Below, one piece after another: positions 25,152 to 32,636 of a DNA stretch of 34,409 nucleotides; the first letter of the stretch is position 1; each line of letters opens with the position of its first letter. This DNA comes from Muricoccus nepalensis (GTDB taxonomy: Bacteria > Pseudomonadota > Alphaproteobacteria > Acetobacterales > Acetobacteraceae). The translations under genes and the position numbers were made by a program. Under the pieces are notes generated by a model. The model searched no databases and had not been told where the DNA came from. It worked only from the letters and a program-made list of their open reading frames with translations. The stretch spans positions 1 to 34,409 of the forward strand of contig NZ_RCZP01000047.1 of NCBI RefSeq assembly GCF_006438825.1, written 5' to 3'.

Positions 25152-25670
25152 GTGGCGGGATGGATGCGGCGCCTTGTCCTGCTGGCCGTGGCGGGCCTGG
25201 CGCTCTCGGCCTGCGGGGCGAATCGGGGCGGCCCGGTCGCCGCCGGCTCGGGCTACGAGGCGTCCGACGGCTATCTCTCCTGCGTGCCCTACGCCCGCGC
25301 CCGCTCGGGCCTCGACCTGCGCGGCGACGGCTGGCGGTGGTGGGAGGCGGCGAGCGGCCGCTACGCGCGCGGGCCGCGGCCGCGGGCGGGGGCGGTGCTC
25401 GTCTTCCAGCGCACCGGGCGCCTGCGGGACGGGCACGTGGCCGTCGTCTCGCGCGTGGTGGACGCGCGGGAGATCCGGGTGGACCACGCCAACTGGGCCT
25501 CGGGCGGGCTGCGCGGGCGGGTGGCGCGGGACCAGCCGGTGATCGACGTCTCGCCCCGCAACGACTGGACGGAGGTGCGGGTCTGGTACCCGCCGGCGGC
25601 CGTCGTCGGGAACACGGTCTTCCCCGCCTACGGCTTCATCCTGCCCGAGCGGGCGATGGCGGGGGGCTAG
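25152..25670 (+). CDS. CHAP-domain lipoprotein (probable peptidoglycan amidase)
   Basis: A 172-aa exported lipoprotein. The signal peptide ends in lipobox LSAC with C21 as the lipidated residue; G22 follows, so outer-membrane sorting is likely. The CHAP (NlpC/P60-like) core has nucleophile C44 (LSCVPYAR), H95 (DGHVAVV) and the polar third site in HANW (112-115), between which PRAGAVLVF is typical. Such enzymes cut amide bonds in peptidoglycan. GTG 25152 is given as start; ATG 25164 also keeps the signal peptide. It is divergent from the GGDEF-EAL/BLUF operon. Confidence 0.88.
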   Translation: MAGWMRRLVLLAVAGLALSACGANRGGPVAAGSGYEASDGYLSCVPYARARSGLDLRGDGWRWWEAASGRYARGPRPRAGAVLVFQRTGRLRDGHVAVVSRVVDAREIRVDHANWASGGLRGRVARDQPVIDVSPRNDWTEVRVWYPPAAVVGNTVFPAYGFILPERAMAGG

Positions 25671-25684
25671 GGGCCGGCGGGGCG

Positions 25685-25782
25685 GATGACGCGCCTGTCA
25701 TCTCCCCATTGCGTCGGCGCGGCGCATGGCCCATGTCCCCTCTGCATTCTCAGGGGAGGTCCTGGCCGGCGCCGCCGGCAGG
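25685..25782. other. Inverted repeats between CHAP and tatA
   Basis: Two structures are seen in the 205-bp gap. GATGAC / GTCATC arms with a 6-bp spacer (25685-25702) lie 14 bp after the CHAP stop. A GC hairpin (25761-25782, CCTG-CCGGC arms with one bulged G) is followed by TTT. Either could end the CHAP transcript; neither is canonical. Confidence 0.3.
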
Positions 25783-25811
25783 TTTACCCCGGGGGGGCGC
25801 CGACCTAGTCT
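25783..25811 (+). promoter_or_regulatory. Promoter of tatA
   Basis: TTTACC (25783-25788) and TAGTCT (25806-25811) with a 17-bp spacer, about 65 bp before the tatA ATG, give a normal short leader. Confidence 0.5.
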
Positions 25812-25875
25812 CACCGCGACACGGGGGGCCCGGGCGGCCGGCCCGCCAAACCAGGCAAGGATATCGGGGCTTCAC

Positions 25876-26151
25876 ATGGGTTCGTTCAGCATCTGGCACT
25901 GGCTCGTCGTGCTGCTGGTCGTGCTGCTGCTCTTCGGCAGCGGCAAGATCAGCGGGCTGATGGGCGACCTCGCCACGGGCATCAAGTCCTTCAAGAAGAA
26001 CATCAAGGAGGACGAGCCCGACGCCTCCATGGCCGACACGACCATGGTGCCCCCGGCCGGCAACCTGCCGCCGCCCGTCCACGGCGCCGGCGTCCACGCG
26101 GCCAGCACCGATGCCGGCCGGACCACGGTGCGCACCCCCCCGGGGGCGTGA
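25876..26151 (+). CDS. tatA: Twin-arginine translocase subunit TatA
   Basis: Pore-forming subunit of the Tat protein exporter, 91 aa. The short N-terminal membrane helix ([15 protein letters not shown]) ends in the FG hinge. The amphipathic helix follows ([20 protein letters not shown]), and then an unstructured acidic/proline tail. TatA is favoured over TatB by the IKSFKK sequence and short length. tatB and tatC are not adjacent, unlike many alphaproteobacterial tatABC operons, so they must be elsewhere. It has its own predicted promoter and is followed by a strong hairpin. Confidence 0.92.
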   Translation: MGSFSIWHWLVVLLVVLLLFGSGKISGLMGDLATGIKSFKKNIKEDEPDASMADTTMVPPAGNLPPPVHGAGVHAASTDAGRTTVRTPPGA

Positions 26152-26176
26152 CGCCGCCCTTCCTGCCCGCCGCGGC

Positions 26177-26202
26177 GCGCCGGTCCCCCAGGGGGCCGGC
26201 GC
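26177..26202 (+). terminator. Strong hairpin after tatA
   Basis: Arms GCGCCGG / CCGGCGC extended by C/G pairs through a G-T wobble form an ~11-bp stem. It is followed by TCGTCGTTT, a poor U-tract. It lies between tatA and mtnB. Confidence 0.45.
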
Positions 26203-26232
26203 TCGTCGTTTGGGCCATCCCCGGGAGGGCCG

Positions 26233-26865
26233 ATGCCCGACGCGATTCCTGAGGCGGCCGTCGCGGCCGTCATCGAGGCCGGCCGCCGCATGGCCGAGCG
26301 GAACTGGGTGCCAGCGACCGCCGGGAACATCTCGGTCCGCCTGCCGGGGAACCGCGTGGCCATCACCCGCTCCGGCTTCCACAAGGCGCATCTCACCGCG
26401 GACGCCGTCATGGCGGTGGACCTGCAGGGCGTGCCGGAGGACGGGGCGCTGCGCCCCTCCGCCGAGACGGGGCTGCACTGCGGCGTCTACCGCGCCTTCC
26501 CGGCGGCCCGCGCCGTGGTGCACGGCCACTCCGTCGCCAACACGGTCCTCTCCCGCCGCGCCGGGGAGACGATCCGGCTCGAGGGCTACGAGCTGCTGAA
26601 GGCCTTCCCCGGCCTCGACACCCACGCCGCCGCCGTCGCGGTGCCGGTGCTCGACAACGACCAGGACATTACGCGCTTGCAGGCGGCGGTGGAGGCCCGC
26701 TGGGCCCGCATGGCCGATCCCGTCGTCCCCGGCTATTTGATCCGGGGCCACGGGGTTTATGTATGGGGCCCCGACATGGACGCCGCCCTGGCGCGCCTGG
26801 AGGGGCTTGAGTTCATGCTGGCCTGCAAGATGGCCGCCATCAGCCTGGGAGGTTCCGACCCATGA
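26233..26865 (+). CDS. mtnB: Methylthioribulose-1-phosphate dehydratase
   Basis: Zinc-dependent class II aldolase-fold dehydratase of the methionine salvage pathway, 210 aa. It converts 5-methylthioribulose-1-phosphate to a diketone phosphate. Seen are the N-terminal RNWVPATAGNISVR (phosphate binding), TRSGFHK, E78 in SAETGLHCGVYR, zinc ligands H97 and H99 (VVHGHSVANT), and a third ligand in the C-terminal IRGHGVYVWG. Its stop overlaps the start of mtnD (ATGA, 26862-26865). The following mtnD and mtnC catalyse the next steps. Confidence 0.95.
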   Translation: MPDAIPEAAVAAVIEAGRRMAERNWVPATAGNISVRLPGNRVAITRSGFHKAHLTADAVMAVDLQGVPEDGALRPSAETGLHCGVYRAFPAARAVVHGHSVANTVLSRRAGETIRLEGYELLKAFPGLDTHAAAVAVPVLDNDQDITRLQAAVEARWARMADPVVPGYLIRGHGVYVWGPDMDAALARLEGLEFMLACKMAAISLGGSDP

Positions 26866-27401
26866 GCCGCCTTGTCATCCACGACGCCGAGACCAAGGCC
26901 GTCCTCGCGGACACGCAGGACCCGGCCGAGATCGCGGCGAAGCTCGCCCCGCTCGGCGTGCGCTTCGAGCGCTGGGAGGTCGCCGACCTCCCGCCCGGCG
27001 CCGAGGCCGAGGCGGTGCTGGCCGCCTACAAGCCGCGCCTCGACGCCCTCATGGGCGAGACGAAGGCGGGCACGGCCGACGTCATCCGCCTGACCGCCGA
27101 CCACCCGCAGGCCCACGCGATCCGGGCGAAGTTCCTCGCCGAGCACCGCCACACCGAGGACGAGGTCCGCTTCTTCCACGAGGGGGCCGGCAACTTCATC
27201 CTGCACGTGGGCGGCAAGGTCTACGACGCGCACTGCACGCGGGGCGACCTCATCTCCGTGCCCGCCGACACCCACCACTGGTTCGACGCCGGCCCCAACC
27301 CCAACGTGACGGCGCTGCGCATCTTCACGGACACCACGGGGTGGACGCCGCACTACACCGGCACCGACATGTCGGAGCGCTTCCCGGCCACCACGGCTTG
27401 A
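26862..27401 (+). CDS. mtnD: Acireductone dioxygenase
   Basis: Cupin metalloenzyme of methionine salvage, 179 aa, oxidising acireductone to the keto acid precursor of methionine (Fe form) or an off-pathway product with CO (Ni form). The four metal ligands are H95, H97, E101 (EHRHTEDEVRFF) and H139 (DTHHWFD), each one position from the Klebsiella enzyme's H96/H98/E102/H140. FILHVGGKVYDAHC and GDLISVPA complete the barrel. It is translationally coupled to mtnB, and its stop overlaps the first of three in-frame TTG codons before mtnC. Confidence 0.96.
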   Translation: MSRLVIHDAETKAVLADTQDPAEIAAKLAPLGVRFERWEVADLPPGAEAEAVLAAYKPRLDALMGETKAGTADVIRLTADHPQAHAIRAKFLAEHRHTEDEVRFFHEGAGNFILHVGGKVYDAHCTRGDLISVPADTHHWFDAGPNPNVTALRIFTDTTGWTPHYTGTDMSERFPATTA

Positions 27402-27431
27402 GCGGGGGCTTGAACGGGCGCTTGAGCGGGA
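27396..27431 (+). repeat. Three tandem 12-bp repeats carrying in-frame TTG codons
   Basis: GCTTGAGCGGGG, GCTTGAACGGGC and GCTTGAGCGGGA follow each other without gap from the mtnD stop into the beginning of mtnC. The 12-bp period keeps the mtnC frame, so each unit offers a TTG (27398, 27410, 27422), and the purine-rich end of each could act as ribosome-binding site for a later one. Confidence 0.85.
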
Positions 27432-28135
27432 CGGTCCGCGCCGTCGTCCTCGACATCGAGGGCACCACCAGCGCCATCGCCTTCGTGAAGGAGACCCTGT
27501 TCCCCTTCGCGGAGGGGGCGCTGGGCGGCTTCCTGCGCGCGCGGGGGGAGGACCCCGCCGTCGCGGGCCTCCTCGCCGAGGTCCGCGCCCTCTCGCCCGG
27601 CGAGGAGCCGGAGGCGGCGCTGCGGGGCTGGATGGCGCGGGACGAGAAGGTGACGCCGCTGAAGGCGCTGCAGGGCCTGATCTGGCGCCAGGGCTTCGAG
27701 GCCGGGCGGCTGCGCGGGCATCTCTGGCCGGACGTCGCGCCCTGCCTGCGCGCCTGGGCGGCGGGGGGCATCGCGCTCCGCGTCTACTCCTCGGGCTCGG
27801 TGGAGGCGCAGCGGCTGCTCTTCGCCCACAGCGAGGCGGGGGACCTCACGCCGCTGCTGTCGGGCTTCGACGACACGCGCACCGGGCCGAAGCGGGAGGC
27901 CGCCTCCTACGCCGCCATCGCCGCCTCGGCCGGGATGGCGCCGGCGGACATGCTGTTCCTCTCCGACGTGGCGGAGGAGCTCGACGCGGCGGCGGCGGCG
28001 GGGATGGCCGCGTGCCAGGTCGTGCGCGCGGCGGACGGCACGGTGGCCAGCGGCCGCCATCCCGCCTGCGCCACCTTCCCCGAGGTCGCCGCCCGCTTCG
28101 GCCTGCCCGCGCCCGACGTGCCGCCCTCCGGCTGA
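27422..28135 (+). CDS. mtnC: Enolase-phosphatase E1 of methionine salvage
   Basis: Bifunctional HAD-family enzyme that enolises and dephosphorylates the MtnB product to acireductone. The HAD nucleophile motif reads VVLDIEGTTSAIAFV, motif II is YSSGSVEAQ, the conserved lysine lies in TRTGPKREAASY, and motif IV is FLSDVAEELDAA. No ATG or GTG precedes the DIEGT motif in this frame. TTG 27422 gives 237 aa, nearest the family length. TTG 27410 and TTG 27398 (overlapping the mtnD stop) add 4 or 8 residues. mtnA, mtnK and mtnP are not in the window. Confidence 0.93.
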   Translation: MSGTVRAVVLDIEGTTSAIAFVKETLFPFAEGALGGFLRARGEDPAVAGLLAEVRALSPGEEPEAALRGWMARDEKVTPLKALQGLIWRQGFEAGRLRGHLWPDVAPCLRAWAAGGIALRVYSSGSVEAQRLLFAHSEAGDLTPLLSGFDDTRTGPKREAASYAAIAASAGMAPADMLFLSDVAEELDAAAAAGMAACQVVRAADGTVASGRHPACATFPEVAARFGLPAPDVPPSG

Positions 28136-28256
28136 GGGCCGCCGCCGCCCGCCGGTCACGCCGCCGCGCTTGCGGGGCGCCGCGCGCGGGTCCAGAGGGT
28201 CTTGGCCTGAGGCCCGAATTGCCCCCTTCTCCGCCCGGACGCCGGGAGACCCGCCC

Positions 28257-29246
28257 ATGATGACCACCTATTCCCTCCGCGGCGGCGCCTGCGCGGTCCA
28301 CGGGGGCCTCGACACGGCCGAGGCGATCGCCGGCTCGACCTGGATCGACCTCCTCAACCCGACCCCCGAGGAGGAGCGCGCCGTGCAGGACGCGCTGCAG
28401 ATCGAGGTGCCGACGCGCGAGGAGATGCAGGAGATCGAGAGCTCGTCGCGCCTCTACAAGGAGGGCGAGGTGCTGTTCCTCACCGCCGCCTTCCTCTACG
28501 GCGCCGACGAGGGGGAGTTCGGCTCCACCCCCATCACCTTCGTCCTCGCGCCCACCGCGCTCATCACCGTGCGCTACGCGACGCCCAAGGCTTTCTCCGT
28601 CTTCGCCATCCGCGCCCAGCGCCAGGCGCTGCCCATCCTGCGCACGCCGGACGGCGTGATGCTGCACCTCTTCGAGCAGATCGTGGACCGCCTGGCCGAC
28701 ATCCTCGAGCGCACGGCGAGCGACATGGACCGCGCCAGCCAGACCACCTTCCGCAACGCCCGCAGCCAGGGCGTCAAGGCGAACAAGCGGGACGTGGACC
28801 TGCGCCAGGCGCTGCTCACCCTCGGCCAGGTGGGGGAGGTGACGACGCGGGCCAGCGACACGCTGCTCGGCCTCACGCGCATCCTCACCTTCGTGGGCGC
28901 CGAGAAGGCGAACGCGGTGCGCAAGGAGAACCAGGCGATGATCAAGACCCTGGTCCGGGACGTGCGCTCCCTCGTCGAGTACTCGAACACCATGGCGGCC
29001 AAGGCGCAGTTCCTGCTCGACGCCGTGCTCGGCATCATCAGCATGGACCAGAACGGCATCATCAAGACCTTCACGGTGGCGTCCGTGGCGCTGATGCCGC
29101 CCACCCTCGTTGCCAGCATCTACGGCATGAACTTCGAGAACATGCCCGAGCTGAAATGGGCGCTCGGCTACCCCTGGGCGCTCCTGCTGATGATCGCGAG
29201 CGCGCTGCTGCCGCTGGTCTACTTCAAGCGGAAGGGCTGGCTCTAG
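28257..29246 (+). CDS. corA: CorA-family magnesium/divalent metal transporter
   Basis: Homopentameric inner-membrane cation channel, 329 aa. It has a large N-terminal cytoplasmic alpha/beta domain and a long helical stalk (residues ~140-260). Two C-terminal helices follow, joined by the selectivity loop YGMNFENMPEL with the GMN signature. The protein ends in the usual basic tail, FKRKGWL. GGGAG about nine bases upstream serves ATG 28257; the next codon is also ATG. It is convergent with the flavoprotein gene, 20 bp away. Confidence 0.94.
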   Translation: MMTTYSLRGGACAVHGGLDTAEAIAGSTWIDLLNPTPEEERAVQDALQIEVPTREEMQEIESSSRLYKEGEVLFLTAAFLYGADEGEFGSTPITFVLAPTALITVRYATPKAFSVFAIRAQRQALPILRTPDGVMLHLFEQIVDRLADILERTASDMDRASQTTFRNARSQGVKANKRDVDLRQALLTLGQVGEVTTRASDTLLGLTRILTFVGAEKANAVRKENQAMIKTLVRDVRSLVEYSNTMAAKAQFLLDAVLGIISMDQNGIIKTFTVASVALMPPTLVASIYGMNFENMPELKWALGYPWALLLMIASALLPLVYFKRKGWL

Positions 29247-29266
29247 GCCGGCGCGCGGCGGCGGCG

Positions 29267-30586
29267 CTACTCCGCCGCCACCATCGCCGGCGCCGGGCCG
29301 GGACGGGATTCCGGCATGTCCGGCCCGAGGCCGCGGCGGTGGAGCCAGGACAGCGTGTGGTACACCGCCTTGAAGGACAGGATCGGCAGGATGGCACGCG
29401 GGTCGCCGAAGCGGCCGCCGGCGAGGTTGCCGGCGAGCATGTTGATGATCCCGTCCCGCATCCAGAGGGTGTTCTTCGGCGCCATGAAGAGGCTGCGCAT
29501 GACGGGGTCGTTGATGCGGTAGATGAGCCAGCCGATGCGGTCCATCGCGCGGGCGAGCTCCTTGTTCGTGGCGCGGCAGGCGGCCTCCCCGCGCAGGGGG
29601 TCGCGCAGCCAGGTGTCGGCGGCCTTCGCGCCGAGCTCGCCGGCGGTCATCGCCATCAGCACGCCCGTCGAGAACATCGGGTCCACGAAGCCGAAGGCGT
29701 CGCCGATCATCAGGTAGCCCTCCCCCGAGCCCGAGCTGGCGCGGTAGGAGTAGTTCGCGGTCGAGTAAATCTCGGAGGCGATCTCGGCCCCGCGCGTGCG
29801 CGCGGAGACGGTGGGGCTGGAGGCGATGCGGTCGAGGAAGACCTCCTTCGCCGATCCCTTGCGGCCCTTCCAGGCGGACTGGTTGCCGACGAAGCCGACG
29901 CTCATCACGTCGCCGGGCAGCGGGATGAGCCAGAACCAGCCGTCCTCGGCGAGGTGGATGGAGATGTAGCCGTCCAGCTCCCCCTCGCGCCGCTCCACGC
30001 CGCGGAAATGCGCGTACATGGCGGCGGTGTTGTTCTGCTTGTTGGCCTCCTTCAGCCGCATCTTCCCGGCGAGGAAGGCGTCGCGGCCGGAGGCGTCGAG
30101 CACGAAGCGCGGGCGGAAGGTGAGGTCCACGCCCTCGGCCGTGCGGGCGGTGACGGTGGCGCGCTCCCCCTTGGGTCCGAAGGCGATGTCGGTGACGCGC
30201 GTCTCCTCCAGCGTCTCCGCGCCCAGGCGCCGGGCGTTGGCGAAGAGCGCGGCGTCGAAGTCCGAGCGGCGGACCTGCCAGGAATGGGTGCGCGCCTTGT
30301 TCAGCGCGTGGGCGAAGGGAAAGGCGCAGGAACGGCCGGTGCGGTCGGAGACGAACTCGGCGCCGGGCTTGTGCACGCCCATTGCCCGCACGGTCTCGAG
30401 CACGCCCAGGCGCTCGAGGATGTCGAGGTTGCGGGGCAGCAGGCTCTCGCCGATGTGGAAGCGGGGATGCGCCTCCTTCTCGACGAGCACGACGTCGCGC
30501 CCGGCCTTGGCGAGGAGGGCGGCGGCGGTGGAGCCGGCGGGGCCGCCGCCGACGATCAGGACATCGGGTGTCGCGCTCTGTTCCAT
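29267..30586 (-). CDS. Flavin-dependent halogenase-like FAD oxidoreductase
   Basis: A 439-aa FAD protein of the halogenase/geranylgeranyl-reductase type. Features are GGGPAG at 13-18 for FAD, RFHIGESLLPRNL at 42-54, and K73 in HKPGAEF at the position of the catalytic lysine of flavin halogenases. WFWLIP, which fits the halogenase WxWxIP motif, follows, then a late FAD block GDAFGFVDPMFSTGV. Oxygenating family members usually lack the WxWxIP tryptophans. No partner reductase, carrier protein or biosynthetic genes adjoin it, so the substrate is unknown. ATG 30586 begins right before the FAD motif. Divergent from azlC. Confidence 0.82.
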   Translation of the reverse strand: MEQSATPDVLIVGGGPAGSTAAALLAKAGRDVVLVEKEAHPRFHIGESLLPRNLDILERLGVLETVRAMGVHKPGAEFVSDRTGRSCAFPFAHALNKARTHSWQVRRSDFDAALFANARRLGAETLEETRVTDIAFGPKGERATVTARTAEGVDLTFRPRFVLDASGRDAFLAGKMRLKEANKQNNTAAMYAHFRGVERREGELDGYISIHLAEDGWFWLIPLPGDVMSVGFVGNQSAWKGRKGSAKEVFLDRIASSPTVSARTRGAEIASEIYSTANYSYRASSGSGEGYLMIGDAFGFVDPMFSTGVLMAMTAGELGAKAADTWLRDPLRGEAACRATNKELARAMDRIGWLIYRINDPVMRSLFMAPKNTLWMRDGIINMLAGNLAGGRFGDPRAILPILSFKAVYHTLSWLHRRGLGPDMPESRPGPAPAMVAAE

Positions 30587-30694
30587 GCGCGAAGGTTTCC
30601 AATCAGCGGCCCCCGCGGTCAAGTATTCCGTCCCGTCCCAAGGGTGGGCGCGGGGCGGATCGCGCGGCGCCTCCGGGCGTGGCAGGCTCCGCCG

Positions 30695-31372
30695 ATGCAC
30701 CCCGCCTATCGCCTCGGCGCCCGGGAGGCGCTCGGCGCCCAGGCCGTCGCCATGGCCGCCACCTTCATCGCCTTCGGGGCCGCCGTGCGCGCGGCCGGCT
30801 TCGGGCTCGGCTGGGGGCTCTTCTCCTCGGCAGGGATCTACGGCATGGCGGGGCAGATGGTGCTGCTGGGCGCCCATCCCGGCGCCTCGGCCGCGGCGGT
30901 CGCGGGGTCGCTGATGGCGAACGCGCGCTTCCTGCCGATGGCGGCCTCCCTCGCGCCGCTCGTGCGCGGGCCGCTGGCGCCGCTCTGCGTGCCCTTCATC
31001 TCCATCACCCCCTGGGCGGCGGCCATGCGGCGCCTGCCGGACCTGCCGCCGCCGGACCGCGCCCGCTGGTTCCTCGGCTTCGGGGTGACGGTCTGGACGG
31101 TCGGCCTGGTGGCGACGGCGCTGGGCCATGCCGTCGCGGGCTCGCTCCCGCCGCCCGTGCTGCGGCTGCTGCTGATGGTGAACGTGCTCTACTTCGCGCT
31201 GCTGATCGCGGGCGGGGTGGCGCGGGGCGGTCCCTGGCGCGCCTCGCTGGCGGGGGCGTTGGCCGCGCCCGTCGCGCTGCTGCTGCCGGCGGGGGTGCCG
31301 CCGGCCTGGGGGCTGCTCGGAGCCGCCCTGGCGGGGGGCACCGCGGCCTTCCTGCTGCGGACCCGGGGATGA
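30695..31372 (+). CDS. azlC: AzlC-family branched-chain amino acid exporter, large subunit
   Basis: A 225-aa inner-membrane protein with the AzlC pattern. N-terminal helix AMAATFIAFGAAVRAAGFGLGWGL leads to the conserved SSAGIYGMAGQMVLLG and LMANARFLPMA segment, followed by three or four more helices. AzlC works with AzlD to export branched-chain or related amino acids. AzlD follows after 10 bp, confirming the pair. The substrate is inferred from the family. Confidence 0.9.
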   Translation: MHPAYRLGAREALGAQAVAMAATFIAFGAAVRAAGFGLGWGLFSSAGIYGMAGQMVLLGAHPGASAAAVAGSLMANARFLPMAASLAPLVRGPLAPLCVPFISITPWAAAMRRLPDLPPPDRARWFLGFGVTVWTVGLVATALGHAVAGSLPPPVLRLLLMVNVLYFALLIAGGVARGGPWRASLAGALAAPVALLLPAGVPPAWGLLGAALAGGTAAFLLRTRG

Positions 31373-31382
31373 CGGCCCGGGA

Positions 31383-31697
31383 ATGACGGAGACCCCCTGG
31401 GCGCCGCTGCTGGTCGCGGCGCTGGCGACGCTGGGGCTGCGCGCGGTCGGTATCGCCCTGGCCTGGCGGCTGCCGGCGAGCCACCCGGCCATCGCCTGGG
31501 CGGCCGCGGTCAGCGAGGCTGCGCTCTCGGCCTGGGTGGTGCTGGCGCTCGTCTCGCCGGGGTCCTGGCCGGTGGCGGCGCGGCTGGCCGGGGCGGGGAT
31601 GGGGCTCGCGGTGTTCTTCCTCGCCGGGCGGCGGCTGCTGGCGGGAATGGCGGCGGGGCTGGCGGCGGTCTGGGCGGTGGGGGCGTGGCTCGGCTAG
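31383..31697 (+). CDS. azlD: AzlD-family exporter, small subunit
   Basis: A 104-aa hydrophobic protein with three to four helices, partner of AzlC. Length, position and the start MTETPWAPLLVAALATLGLR fit AzlD, though sequence in this family is weakly conserved. It begins 10 bp after azlC, and both are presumably translated from one mRNA. A 241-bp AT-richer gap follows before the PEP-CTERM gene. Confidence 0.85.
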   Translation: MTETPWAPLLVAALATLGLRAVGIALAWRLPASHPAIAWAAAVSEAALSAWVVLALVSPGSWPVAARLAGAGMGLAVFFLAGRRLLAGMAAGLAAVWAVGAWLG

Positions 31698-31739
31698 GGC
31701 GCGGCCGGGAGGGGTTCCGGCCGGTTGCTCGCGGAACGG

Positions 31740-31757
31740 TGTAAGGCGGGGCTTACA
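31740..31757. promoter_or_regulatory. Palindrome upstream of the sigma-54 promoter (candidate enhancer site)
   Basis: TGTAAG and CTTACA are perfect inverted arms around a 6-bp spacer, 50 bp upstream of the -24 element. This is the layout of an activator site for a sigma-54 enhancer-binding protein. The AT-rich stretch between (31759-31806) could be the bend region. Confidence 0.5.
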
Positions 31758-31806
31758 GTCCAAAAAACGATTGGAAAATATCTGGCGATTAAAAGGGTTT
31801 GGTAAA

Positions 31807-31822
31807 TGGCATGACGATTGCT
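31807..31822 (+). promoter_or_regulatory. Sigma-54 promoter of the PEP-CTERM gene
   Basis: TGGCAT-GACGA-TTGCT matches the consensus TGGCAC-N5-TTGCW at all but one base, with the invariant GG (31808-31809) and GC (31820-31821) 10 bp apart. Transcription would start near 31833, leaving a ~105-nt leader before ATG 31939. Confidence 0.72.
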
Positions 31823-31938
31823 GAAACCGTTTGCCATTCTTTCCGAATATCCCGACCCGACGAGAACAGCCGGCCGGAGAAAATGGCAGCGGACAACGCT
31901 GCATGGCGCGCCATGCCGGCAAAAAGGGGGAAAGTACC

Positions 31939-32604
31939 ATGAAGCGAGCCTACCTCGTCCTTGCCGCCCTGGTGGGCCTGGCCGCGAGCCCGATGGGCCC
32001 GGCGCGGGCCGCGACCGTCAACCTCGATTTCAGCGGGCCCAACGTCAGCGCGTCGCTTGTCCTGACCTACGGGACCACGACCGACGCCAAGTACCCGAGC
32101 GCCTTCCAGGTCACGGGGATCAGCGGCACCTTCACCGACACGAACAACGGCCTGGGCATCGTCAACGCGCCGGTGAACGAGCTCGTGCCCGTCGTCTTCT
32201 CGACGCCCGAGCCCGGCAACCTGCTGGCGCCGAACAGCTTCAGCCGCTTCTTCGTCGCCTCGGGCCTCTCGCCCATCAGCAACGGCGCGATCACCTACGA
32301 CAACCTCTACTGGCCGAACGGCTCCGTGCAGACCGCGTCGGACTACCCGCCCTCCGGCGGGCTCTTCGACATCTACGGGCTGATGTTCCGGATCAACGGG
32401 AACGTGGTGGTCGACATCTGGAGCAACGGCACCGACGAGCGCGGCATCGCCGACTACGGCGTCGCCGTCGCGACCTCGGCCACGAGCCTCGACTACCGTC
32501 CCGGCGGCCTCACCGTCACCGTGCCGGAGCCGACCTCCCTCTCCCTCCTCGGGGTCGGCCTGCTCGGCCTGGTCGCGCTGGGCCGGCGCCGCGCGGCCGG
32601 CTGA
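31939..32604 (+). CDS. PEP-CTERM sorting domain protein
   Basis: Exported surface protein of 221 aa. The N-terminal signal peptide is cut near ...GPARA (residue 24). The middle is a Ser/Thr/Asn/Gly-rich beta-type domain of unknown function. The last ~27 residues are a full sorting signal: VPEPTSLSLL, a hydrophobic helix GVGLLGLVALG and the basic end RRRAAG. Such proteins are processed by an exosortase (EpsH/XrtA type) linked to exopolysaccharide, and none is encoded here. AGGGGGAAAG precedes the ATG. Low cysteine and high Asn/Thr content differ from neighbouring genes. Expression is probably sigma-54 dependent. Confidence 0.93.
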   Translation: MKRAYLVLAALVGLAASPMGPARAATVNLDFSGPNVSASLVLTYGTTTDAKYPSAFQVTGISGTFTDTNNGLGIVNAPVNELVPVVFSTPEPGNLLAPNSFSRFFVASGLSPISNGAITYDNLYWPNGSVQTASDYPPSGGLFDIYGLMFRINGNVVVDIWSNGTDERGIADYGVAVATSATSLDYRPGGLTVTVPEPTSLSLLGVGLLGLVALGRRRAAG

Positions 32605-32610
32605 GGCCAC

Positions 32611-32632
32611 CGGCCGGGGAGCGCCCCGGCCG
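32611..32632. terminator. Hairpin between convergent genes
   Basis: Perfect 9-bp stem CGGCCGGGG / CCCCGGCCG with loop AGCG, in the 32-bp gap between the stops of the PEP-CTERM gene and the convergent 107-aa gene. No T-run on either strand; position favours a bidirectional end structure. Confidence 0.45.
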
Positions 32633-32636
32633 CCCG

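Noticed and set aside
27846-30602. Very long open frame on the minus strand (918 codons) across mtnC, corA and the flavoprotein gene
   Set aside because: It is a GC-driven shadow: composition is Arg/Ala/Gly/His-rich, no family motif is seen, and the real genes in other frames have complete catalytic motifs.
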